From: Aricia agestis
Lineage: Eukaryota; Arthropoda; Insecta; Lepidoptera; Lycaenidae
Length of the DNA stretch: 64,000 nucleotides
Direction: 5' to 3'
Assembly (NCBI RefSeq): GCF_905147365.1
Contig: NC_056412.1
Span: 10,036,001 to 10,100,000, forward strand
Both the position numbers and the translations under genes were made by a program. Within the stretch, counting starts at the first letter, position 1. Each line of letters opens with the position of its first letter. The notes beneath the pieces were generated by a model. That model saw only the letters and a program-made list of their open reading frames with translations. It made no database searches and had not been told where the DNA came from. Below, piece after piece: positions 23,154 to 32,190 of the stretch.

Positions 23154-23837
23154 GGGGCAATATAATAGGCCACATTTGACAGTTCAACAAAATTGAGCGT
23201 GGTAGCCTTGTAACGACGCCATAAAAAATAAATATTTTGTCATTGTTATTACTGCACAATTTATTCACTTTTTCTAATAACGATTACATATTTATTATAA
23301 ACATAACCAATACGAGTTCTTTTACTATTTATTTTCACTGATAAACAATTTTAAACATAAAAAACAAATTATGATTTAAAGAACTGAACGTCGGTACAAT
23401 GTTACGTCAGCTGACCTTTTTTCTTTTTAAACTCTAGGGATGTTACTCTAAAAATCGAAAGCGAATAAGTAGAATCAGATGCATTGATTAGTTGTAACGA
23501 AATATCCCCATAAATTCATAACCACGTTGTGAAAAGTAACACATATTCATGTGAAATGAATAATGATAATACAAAATTTAAGTTTTGATATTTCAAGTGA
23601 ATAAATGCCATTTTTCTTGTAAATTATGTACTTGTCTTATTTTGCTCCTTGAATTTGCAAAAAAAAAGTAATAATAGGACAGGAATTCGTTTTTGGTTTT
23701 ATAAATAACATATAAAATTCAAATATTTTATTTCAAGTGCGTATCGATTTATTCGTTTTGGTCGATGTTTTTATGCAGCTCACCTCACTATGGAGATTAT
23801 TCTGACAGATGTCAAATGTGGCCTATTAAATTGCCCC
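23154..23837. mobile_element. Foldback element of about 680 bp, short arms
   Basis: GGGGCAATATAATAGGCCACATTTGACAG pairs with CTGACAGATGTCAAATGTGGCCTATTAAATTGCCCC. The interior is AT-rich with no frame. Confidence 0.75.
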
Positions 23838-24194
23838 TAGTTTAATGCACATATTATTTCTAATCCCCTTCGTTTAATTTGAAGTAACGAATTTCATATA
23901 ATTTTTGATCACATTTTGTGTCTGTAGAAAGTAGAAACACTGTAATCACTCGTGACTGTTAGTTATCACTCCAGAGCCTTTAGCCAAAATGTTTTCTTTA
24001 TCGTTTCTTTATAGAATCTACCGATTAAAATGTATGGAATTAACATAAGTCGAATGTCAACTTTATGTTACCTATCGAATGTTATGTGTTCCTTGTAGAA
24101 AGTTCACTGTGAAAGTAGCAGCGCTGAAAGACTAACGTGTTTTCACTTTTGTATTATAATGTATAATATCTATAATAATATAATATCTATGGAT

Positions 24195-24450
24195 GCTTCA
24201 CACCACGTCAGTCTGACCCCGTGCTAAGTTCCTGAAGGACTTGTGTTCAGTGTTACGGGTACCAGACAACGGAAATATATTTAATACTTTTACTACTACT
24301 ACTATACTACTATACATATTAATATGATACATATATAGAGCCATCCATGACCCAGCAACTTTGAAAACTTTTTGTTCCGTCGGCGGGATTCAAACCCGCG
24401 ACCCCCGGCTTGAGCTACCAACGCGCTTATCCACTGAGCCACAGACGTAC
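24195..24450 (-). mobile_element. tRNA-derived SINE
   Basis: On the minus strand: A box TGGCTCAGTGGATAAGCGC and B box GGTTTGAATCCC spaced as in a tRNA gene, then 'ggaacaaaaagttttcaaagttgctgggtc', a TAG-rich stretch and 'ccgttgtctggtacccg ... gcacggggtcagactgacg'. Class III promoter; the body is non-coding. Confidence 0.8.
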
Positions 24451-24783
24451 TTTCACAACTCTCTACGAGGAACACGTACATATTATTACCCTTATGTATT
24501 ATCATATTTATTATATTAGTTATTATATATGTTACGCTCAAAGACCGAAAACGCTCAGTGAGCGAAAAAATGGCTCACAACGCGTTGTGGTCATAGTGAA
24601 AACGGCCACGACGCTTTCTGGTAATCACAGAAATACCACAAAGCGAAATTCGTGTCGCGGCTGACGTGCTATTGAGTATAATATGTAATCGAGTAAAACC
24701 ATGACGCGTTCTGAGCATTTAAAAACAGCCACGACGCGAATTCGTGTTGTGGCCCTAGTGAAAACGGCCACGACGCGTTCTGA

Positions 24784-25455
24784 AACCAGGCCGTGTTACG
24801 CAGGAGTAATTTTATAGCGCCCAAGTGTGTGCGCAATACACAAGAGCACTCTGGTTTCAATGAAACCAGGCCAGTTACGCAGAAGTAATTTTATAGTGCC
24901 CACGTGTGTGCGCGTGTAAAAGTCGGTCCTGCACCTGATCTCTCGCCTGCGCTCCATTGGGTTATGAGAGTAAAGAATAGTAGTTCTTGTGTATTGCGCA
25001 CACACTTGGGCACTATAAAATTACTCCTGCTTAACTGGCCTGGTTTCATTGAAACCAGAGTGCTCTTGTGTATTGCGCACACACTTGGGCACTATAAAAT
25101 TACTCCTGCTTAACTGGCCTGGTTTCATTGAAACCAGAGTGCTCTTGTATATTGCGCACCCACTTGGGCACTATAACATAGCTCCTGCGTAACAACCAGA
25201 GTGCTCTTGTGTATTGTGCACACACGTGGGCACTATAAAATTACTCCTGCTTAACTTGCCTGGTTTCATTGAAACCAGAGTGCTTTTGTATATTGCGCAC
25301 ACACTTGGGCACTATAACATAACTCCTGCGTAACAACCAGAGTGCTCTTGTGTATTGCACACACACTTGGGCACTATGAAATTACTTCTGCTCAACTGGC
25401 CTGGTTTCATTGAAACCAGAGTGCTCTTGTGTATTGCGCACACACTTGGGCATTG
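24784..25455. repeat. Tandem array of 61-79-bp units, two inverted and seven direct
   Basis: Unit core: 'gtgctcttgtgtattgcgca', 'cacacttgggcactataaaa', 'ttactcctgcttaactggcc', 'tggtttcattgaaaccagag'. Direct copies begin near 24982, 25060, 25139, 25200, 25280, 25341 and 25419. Inverted copies lie at 24784-24905. Short (61-bp) and long (79-bp) units alternate in the middle. Confidence 0.85.
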
Positions 25456-25488
25456 GGGTTATTAAATGCTCAGAACATATAGATTCAT

Positions 25489-25820
25489 ACGTGGGAGAGC
25501 CATGCTTCGGCACGAATGGGCCGGCTCGACCGGAGAAATACCACGTTCTCACAGGAAACCGGCGTGAAACAGCGATAGCGCTGTGTTTCGCCGAGTGAGT
25601 GAGTTTACCGGAGGCCCAATCCCCTACCCTATTCCCTTCCCTACCCTCCTCTATTCCCTTCCCATCCCTACCCTCCCCTATTACCCTATTCCCTCTTAAA
25701 AGGCCGGCAACGCACCTGCAGCTCTTCTGATGCTGAGAGTGTCCATGGGTGACGGAAGTTGCTTTCCATCAGGTGACCCGTTTGCTCGTTCGCCCCCTTA
25801 TTTCATAAAAAAAAGAAAAA
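25489..25820 (+). mobile_element. Lepidopteran SINE (Metulj-like), copy 1
   Basis: Starts ACGTGGGAGAGCCATGCTTC, contains a B-box-like GGCTCGACCGG, a variable pyrimidine tract (ccctaccctattccc) and the end 'caggtgacccgtttgctcg ... ccttatttcat' plus A-rich tail. A second copy is at 45857-46188. The family name is a resemblance only. Confidence 0.8.
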
Positions 25821-26224
25821 GAACACGTCATGGCTTGTCTCGATTACCACAACGCGTTGTGGTCGAATAGCACGTCAGCCACGACACGTATTTCGCTATG
25901 GTGTATTTCTGTGATTACCAGAACGCGTCGTGGCCGTTTCACTATGACCACAACGCGTTGTGAGCCATTTTTTCGCTTACTGAGCGTTTTCGGTCTTTGA
26001 GCGTAACATATATACTTATTACAATATTCGTTTTGTTACACCTTGAATATTATGTCAATTCCATACATTTTGATCGACGATTCTACAAAGAAGCAATACA
26101 AAAAATTTGCCCAGTGCGAGTTGGACACACGGAAGAAGGGTTCCGTACCACATAGAATAAAAATAGGCAAAAAAAATGTGTTTTTGTATGGGAGCCCCCT
26201 TAATAATTTAGTTTATTTTAATTA

Positions 26225-27374
26225 ATAGGTTAGGGAAAAGTTTCTTCGCATTTTATATAAAAATTCAAAAGGTTTTTTTATAAAGTTTATTTACAATTGA
26301 CTAAAGTATAATAGGTGCCATTTTGGCAGTCCTCTTGTGATGTCAACTTGACACTGCCTAAGGAATTCTGCAGCGACCGAAACATGTGGAAATCTTAAGG
26401 TGCAAGGTCAGGATTTTGGTGAATGGCTAAAGATGTGTGAGGTAACGCTAGGTTATCGTGGTGAAAAACCACACCCCTTCTGTTGATTAATTCCGGCCGC
26501 TTTCTCTCAACTTCTTGCTTTAATCTCATCCGTTGTTCGCAGTACAGTTCAGAATCAATGGTATTGCCTGGCAGTAACAGCTCATAATGAATAATGCCCT
26601 TCCAATCCCACCACACACACAGCATCACCTTGTTGCGAGTTAACCCGGGTTTCGCCACAGTCTGTGAAGCCTGACCGGCCTTTGACCACGATTTTTTTCG
26701 CACGTCCTTGTCGTAACTCGTACGTGATCCACTTTTCATAACCAGTTATCATCTTCTTCAAAAATGGTTCGGTTCCATTACGTCGTAATAAAGAATCACA
26801 AATGAGTACACGGTCCATTAGGTTTCTTTCAGTGCGCTCATGAGGCACCCAAATATCGAGCTTTTTTTGTGTACCCAGCTTTTTACAAATGCGCCAAAAC
26901 CGTTTTGTGGTCAATCCCCTATTCTTTATCTACATCGTAACTACTAATATGCCGATCTTGCAGCTTGCTCCACTTTTTCAAAAATGGCATCAGTTTTGTC
27001 CGTAACAGGGCGACCAGAGCGACGTGCATCATTTCCGGATTGAAAACGCTTAAACCAAATTTGCGCTACTCTCACAGATACTGCATTAGGTCCATAAACA
27101 TCACAAATTACTTTCGCGGCTTGTGTTGAATTTTTACCTTTTTTGTAATAAAATTTTAAAATGTATCTAATTTCTTCATTAGAATCACTCATTTGAACAA
27201 TAAGAAAACAAATGAAAATGTCACATTTACCTAATTTGAATTTGGAATTGTCTTCTGTAAAATTAAAACTTTTTAATGATACCAAAAGCAGCCAGATACA
27301 ATTGGTATAGCCCAAGAGATTTTATGACAAGTTCATACATACTATAATGCGAAAAGACTTTTTCCCCAACCTAA
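26225..27374 (-). mobile_element. Defective mariner (Tc1/mariner) transposon
   Basis: Inverted ends ATAGGTTAGGGAAAAGTTTC / TTAGGTTGGGGAAAAAGTCT, flanked by TA (26223-26224 and 27375-27376). About 1,150 bp, shorter than the usual 1.3 kb. The transposase inside is broken. Confidence 0.9.
26395..27192 (-). pseudogene. Mariner transposase, frameshifted and deleted
   Basis: Start MSDSNEEIRYILKFYYKKGK at 27192 with the first helix-turn-helix (AAKVICDVYG, IWFKRFQSGN, RRSGRPV). The middle is in another frame (RFWRICKKLG, WVPHERTERN, RNGTEPFLKKMITGYEKWI). The catalytic region is in a third (VMLCVWWDWKGIIHYELLLP, VVFHHDNLALPHTSLA). At least two frame changes are needed to read it; the region after QNPDLAP, which should hold the third Asp, is missing or decayed. 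Confidence 0.88.
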
Positions 27375-27547
27375 TATAATTTAGTTTAAATAATTTAGTT
27401 AAAGTATGAATATTGTATACAACTAAGCATTTTGTGAACATTTCAAGTGCCTACTGCCTACCTGTTGTTGATCAAACAAAAAATAGCAAAATAATCACGT
27501 TTGTTGTATGGCAACTCCCCTAAAACATTGAATTTGTTTTGTTTTTA

Positions 27548-28360
27548 GGGTTTCGTACCCAAAGGGTGCAAACGGGGCCCTATTACGAAGACTTCGATGT
27601 CTGCACAATAGACATAACTACCAGTAGTTCGACTGCAAAGAAACGGACAGGTTTCAATATCTGTCAAATTCGTCGGGTTTCACTAGGATTATAAACGGAA
27701 TGTGCCTCGCGCTGGCTGATATAATTTATTTTTAAATATTTCAAATAAAGATTTCAAAATTGGATTCTGACAATTTTAATCGCATGTGCCAAAACACAAA
27801 CAACAATACGACCAAAGAGGAACACGTCCAGCGAATATGTCATAGTTTTAAATTCGTATGTAACAAGTTAACAACCCTAGCGACGATTTTCGTCATAATA
27901 CGTCAAATTTAAAAATTTCAACATCAGTTCTATGTCGGTATACTCTATCATTCTGTCTACTCTGATGTCTGTCTGTCCCAGGCTGTAACTCAAGAACGGT
28001 AATAGCTAGAATTTAAATTTTTATAGATTATGTATTTATGTTGCCGCTATAACAAGTACTAAAAACACAATAAATTAAATATTTAGGGGGGTGGGGCTCC
28101 CATACAACGATCGTGATTTTTTTGCCATTTAGTGCTGGATATCAATAATGGCAACATCTTGGCACCTGAAATGTTCACAAAATACTCAATTGTACCTATT
28201 TATTCTTAAATAATTAATAATAAAATTTAAATAAAATTAAAAATGAAAATGAAAAAAAAACACATTTTACACATTGTACGGAACCCTTCGTGCGCGAGTC
28301 CAACTCACACTTGGCCGATTTTATTACCCTTTGGGTGCGGAACCCTAAAAAGCGATAAAA
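27548..28360 (+). mobile_element. Lepidopteran 'GGGTTCCGTACC' repeat, plus-strand copy
   Basis: Begins TTTAGGGTTTCGTACCCAAA, includes 'caggctgtaactcaagaac', 'atgttgccgctataacaag', 'gggctcccatacaac', and ends 'acggaacccttcgtgcgcga', 'cacttggccg'. A 30-base inverted echo of its start (accctttgggtgcggaaccc) follows. Several hundred bases near 27600-27900 look unrelated, so it may be interrupted. Confidence 0.65.
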
Positions 28361-28439
28361 GAAAACCACCTGTGAACAGCCGTCCAAAAATTGTTTTTTT
28401 TTGTTGTTTTTTTTTATACTTCGGCCACTAAACAATCAA

Positions 28440-29610
28440 AACAAAAACTTCTACATTTCTTTTGCTTTAAGTCCAAACTCGTCTCAACAATAGAAAAAAA
28501 CAAATGTTTTTGTAATATAAATATTTTGCAGTATTTGTAACACACCCTACAATGAGCGTCACATCACACGATAATCGTGATACTTGACATTCAAACAAGA
28601 TGGACGTATTCCTTAAATTCAAGATGGACGCCATCTGACATCTCCTTAGTATGTCCGCTGTGTACCTATACATAAAATAATAATGTGCCATATAGATACT
28701 TAATACTCGTGTACTCTTTAATATTTTATAAATATAGAATTTTATAAATATTATGAACCTTATGAATGATAATATGTTATATGCCAATTTCACTTTTCTG
28801 TTTATCTTAGTCGATTCGGCTAAGATGTGTTAAGTATTTCGGTTTGCTTTTACATGACAAGCTACTTGCGTAAATATGTAACGTAATGTTAAAAATAATA
28901 TAAATAATATGATGTCTTTACATGTATTTTTATAAGTAATCTTCAATACGGCAATTGCCACTAAAATAAACAGTTGTTACTAAAATTTCAAGCAAAAATA
29001 TTATGTTACATAACAACGTAACTGGCGATTTCGGTTGTGTTGTTGCGGGGTACCGGCTTGTGATGGTTGCCTACTTCAATGTTCAAAAATCAAAAGTGGC
29101 TGACACAAAGCTGTAGGTAGGTACTTAAGTATATATAACTGGTTATTTAAGAATACACCTTTTACCACCGTAGTTTTAGTCACATATGTAATAACGTAAC
29201 ATATTATTTTACTTGTTTAAACCTACCTTGTTAAATTCCTAATTCTTTGATAATAAGTAGTTGTTGTGACTTTTGTACTTTATGGTCTAAAACATGTCAC
29301 GTGACCACCACTGACCACCGCACACGTTTTTAAAATGGCGGCCATCAGATTGTTGTCATCTATAAAGACCACGTATTCAAATCTTCTCACATCACATGCT
29401 TTAATAATCATCAGTTTTCACTAAAGTATCTACAGAATTGGTTGTTAGAACTAATCACTATTTACACTAGTATTTAAACGTGAAAATTACTCGATTTTCA
29501 ACTTTTTAGTACCTATTCAATAGTGTGATTGCTCACTGAGTGCAGATAAAAAATATTTTGTTACCAAACCAAAAGAAATGTCTCGAACGTCAACTTCTCT
29601 GTCAAAAGTT
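28440..29610. other. Intergenic, no gene recognised
   Basis: Two phrases 'aagatggacg' and 'aaaatggcggcc' occur, but no exon or repeat can be supported. Confidence 0.35.
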
Positions 29611-29932
29611 TTTTTAATATCCGAGGCTGAGCGAGTGTTTAAAGTATAAACTATTATTGTATAAATAATATGTAATATTATAACGAATAATAATTATTAT
29701 CCAATGACATAAGAAACACAGGACATGAAATAACCACGAAAGGAACGCGCCTGCCTTCAAAATTTGAAGGCTAGTAATGGCGGATTTTACTAGAGACGAT
29801 GCAAAAATATCGATATCGATACTTTTCCAAATAATAGTAAAGGCAAACACCTAATTTGGTCTTTTAATTCAAATTTTGTGGACTAAAAAGTAAAACGGCG
29901 GATTTTACAAGAGACGTCACTGAATGAAATAA

Positions 29933-30375
29933 TTGGCCAAGTGCGAGTAGGACTCACACACGAAGGGTTCCGTACCGGTATAGAGTGAAAGTAGACAAAA
30001 AATTGTGTTTTTTGTATGGGAGCCCCTCTTAAATATTTACTTTATTTTAATTTTATTATTAATCATTAAAGTAAAAATATAATTAAGGATTTTGTGAAAA
30101 TTTCAAGTGCCTAATTGTTACTATTATTGATTACGAGCAAAAAAGGCCAAAAATATCACGTTTCTTATATGGGAATTGAGAACCCCCCTTAAATATTTAT
30201 TTTATTTTTAGTATTTGTTGTTATAGCGGCAACAGATATACACAATCTGTGAAAATTTCAGAAGTCTAGCTATAGCGGTTCTTGAGATACAGCCTGGTGA
30301 CATACAGACGGACAGAAATCGAAGAGTTAGTAATAGGGTCCCGATTTTAACCAAATGAGTACGTAACCCTAAAAC
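29933..30375 (-). mobile_element. Lepidopteran 'GGGTTCCGTACC' repeat, minus-strand copy
   Basis: 'ttggccaagtgcgagtagga', 'acgaagggttccgtaccgg', 'tgtatgggagcccctctt', 'tgttgttatagcggcaacag' and 'agatacagcctggtgacata' in the order of the inverted family. Confidence 0.7.
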
Positions 30376-30402
30376 CACATATACTTTTTTAAATAATAGT
30401 AA

Positions 30403-30588
30403 GGCTGGTTTTACAGTCACGCGTTTCGGCAGCGCCGTTGGAGCGCCGCGCGTTCGAAGATGTATGGGGGTAGTAGTAGCGTTTTAAAGTCGCGCGCTTG
30501 AGCAGCGCCGTTCGTCCATACGTTTGTTACAGCTTTGAACGCGCGCGCTCCAACGGCGCTGCGAAACGCGTGACTGTAAAACCAGCCT
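30403..30588. mobile_element. Foldback MITE with TAA duplication, 186 bp
   Basis: GGCTGGTTTTACAGTCACGC ... GCGTGACTGTAAAACCAGCC, flanked by TAA. Arms rich in GCGCGC; GC-rich compared with surroundings. Confidence 0.85.
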
Positions 30589-30591
30589 TAA

Positions 30592-31291
30592 GGTGACTAT
30601 AATATAATAAACATAAATTAAAAAAAAACTGATGACCTCTGCTCACTTCCAATTTTTATAAAAGTAAAGACAAGATTAATTTTGTTTAGGGTGGTTTATT
30701 CAAATGGGTGTTACCACAGTGTTACTTGAGTCCAACAAATAAAATATAGGTTTAGTAGTTAGCTGCAGTAAACTGACATTTCTTTAAATTTTATTTATTT
30801 AAATAAAATTTTGTTAAAAGGAACTATGCCTTTTATTCATGATCTTTTCTTAAAGGTTTGCATATCGTACTGGTCCAGTAATACTACTGGTGACAGTTCG
30901 TTCTAGAGGTTTAAAGTGCACGGCAGAAACGAAAAACGCACGGTCCAAGTCTATCACTCATGAAGGTGATGTGGATGTTATATTTTTCGCGTGGAACGAT
31001 GGCGAAAAATTGCAGGAGGTATGATTGCAAACAATTCCTCAGACTTCAGAGTACTTCCAGTGATACAACTGATAGAGGATGCAGAGTGAAGCGACTGGAC
31101 TGAAACTCCGGACTTTAGTATTTTAATACTGCCTAGTTCTGTTAAGAACACCAAACTTTTTAGAGGCTAACTTGGCAGTTGGCCTTACCCATAGAGCCTA
31201 TAATATTATGAGCACAAACTACACTAGTAAAAATCAAAAATCAAAATATTTATTTCTAAATAGGTTAACAAACTTAACACTTTTAGAATGT
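30592..31291. other. Intergenic, no gene recognised
   Basis: No repeat or coding signal beyond the AATAAA noted for the THAP gene. The 'aaaaatcaaaaatcaaaata' phrase at 31229-31248 resembles a retroelement tail. Confidence 0.35.
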
Positions 31292-31770
31292 CTACATGAA
31301 GGCTGAAGCCTCCACGAATAATATTTTTGATGGTACAGCATCATCTTGTAGTTTTAATCTGCCCAACGTCCTATTAATTTCTGCACCTATAATATTTATC
31401 CACTCTTTTCTTTTTGCTTCATCATTAGGTAATCTAAAAGTAGAAATAAACACATATACATACATTGTAAAAGTGATGAAATTAGGTAAAAAAAAAAATT
31501 AAATAAAATTATCGATAAAGGCAATCAGTACTGTTCATACAATATTACTACCACGTATTTTATACTTACGGAAAACATAAAAAATATAGGGAACCAAGCG
31601 GTGAAATAATAGAACCTTTTGTAGTAGATCATTTTAAGAAAACACAGTCGTCTGAATTAATAAATCTGGTGTGTTTCGAAGTAAAATACTAAACTTTACT
31701 GATGTAAAGACAAATCTGGTTGTTTTCTTCGGATTCGAGTACGGCATCCAATAACACTGCACGTGGTCAT
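31292..31770 (-). CDS. Small two-exon THAP-domain gene or relic, shortened zinc finger
   Basis: Exon 31700-31770 starts with ATG and ends CATCA|GTAAAG. Exon 31292-31433 follows CTACTTTTAG and ends with TAG. Together they encode 70 residues. The start (TTCSVIGCRTR) has the C-x4-C of a THAP finger, then SLHQLPNDEAKRKEWINII matches the family's 'H-x-[FL]-P ... K-W' core, and DDAVPSKI matches the 'AVP' box that ends THAP domains. The middle, where the second zinc pair (C-x2-H-F) should be, is missing, as if deleted in frame. An AATAAA lies on the minus strand at 31249-31254, about 40 bases after the stop. It could be a pseudogene or transposon-derived (P elements and many insect genes carry THAP). 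The LINE at 31900 begins 130 bases upstream of the ATG. Confidence 0.5.
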
Positions 31771-31887
31771 GTTTCGGCACTCCAAATTTCACTTCCTAAA
31801 AGAATTTTTACCAATAATAACTAGAATAATGTCGAAATTTTTAAAATAAGTAAATGTTGTTTGTTTACGTACGTTGATAGCTTGCCT

Positions 31888-31899
31888 ACCACAAATATT
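31888..31899. repeat. Left copy of 12-bp LINE target-site duplication
   Basis: ACCACAAATATT directly beside the oligo(T) run; identical to 37404-37415. Confidence 0.9.
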
Positions 31900-32190
31900 T
31901 TTTTTTTTTTTTTTTTTTTTAATGGCATGCACATAGTACATTGCCAATGACGAACGGGAAAAACAATGTAAAAAAATTAAATTATTACGAAAAACGAGGA
32001 ATTTGGAAAAAGGAATTCAGGACAGGATCAGGAAAAAATATATATTTACAAAAGAATACTTATAATTAAATATAGAAATATCAAATCTCAATATTATTAT
32101 GTAATATAAAATCAGCTAATATTTGATATATAATATATTTTCTAGAATGCAATAAGCAAATAACTGAAGTAGGAAAAGGAATTTTATTCT

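Larger units (their letters stand above)
24525..26013. mobile_element. 1.5-kb foldback element carrying a tandem-repeat array and a SINE
   Basis: Terminal arms of about 150 bp (ATATATGTTACGCTCAAAGA ... TCTTTGAGCGTAACATATAT), rich in 'cacaacgcgttgtgg' and 'gccacgacgcg'. Inside: two inverted and about seven direct copies of a 61-79-bp unit, then a lepidopteran SINE at 25489-25820. No coding frame with family resemblance. Confidence 0.8.
24060..26047. mobile_element. Copy of the 'CAGGGTGTAAC' MITE split by later insertions
   Basis: The left arm is visible at 24078-24135 (gttccttgtagaaagttcactgtgaaagtagcagcgctgaaagac). The right arm is at 24452-24480 (actttcacaactctctacgaggaacacgtac) and the end (gttttgttacaccttgaata) near 26032. 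A SINE separates the arms, and a 1.5-kb foldback sits before the terminus. Confidence 0.6.
26105..27545 (-). mobile_element. Lepidopteran 'GGGTTCCGTACC' repeat, split by a mariner
   Basis: Right part in 26105-26224 (gcccagtgcgagttggacac, gaagggttccgtacc, tatgggagccccc). Left part in 27377-27545 (ttgtgaacatttcaagtgcc, aaaatagcaaaataatcacgtttgttgtatgg). The mariner at 26225-27374 lies between them. Confidence 0.65.

Noticed and set aside
24340..24450. A possible tRNA gene on the minus strand
   Set aside because: A and B boxes are present, but the acceptor stem does not close and the body continues into a SINE with a second copy at 22241.
24784..25455. CRISPR-like alternation of repeats
   Set aside because: The whole 61-79-bp units are repeated without unique spacers, and the host is an animal.
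24669..25598. Several frames repeating CVLRTHLG and LLRNWPGFIETRVLLCIAHT
   Set aside because: They come from the tandem units in the 1.5-kb foldback; orientation changes within the array explain them.
25600..25700. Regular CCCTACCC-type repeats, considered as telomeric or CRISPR-like
   Set aside because: It is the variable pyrimidine tract of the SINE; the other copy has it in reverse with different unit numbers.
30208..30420. 70-codon minus-strand frame
   Set aside because: It runs through the 'GGGTTCCGTACC' repeat, which I annotate as a mobile element.
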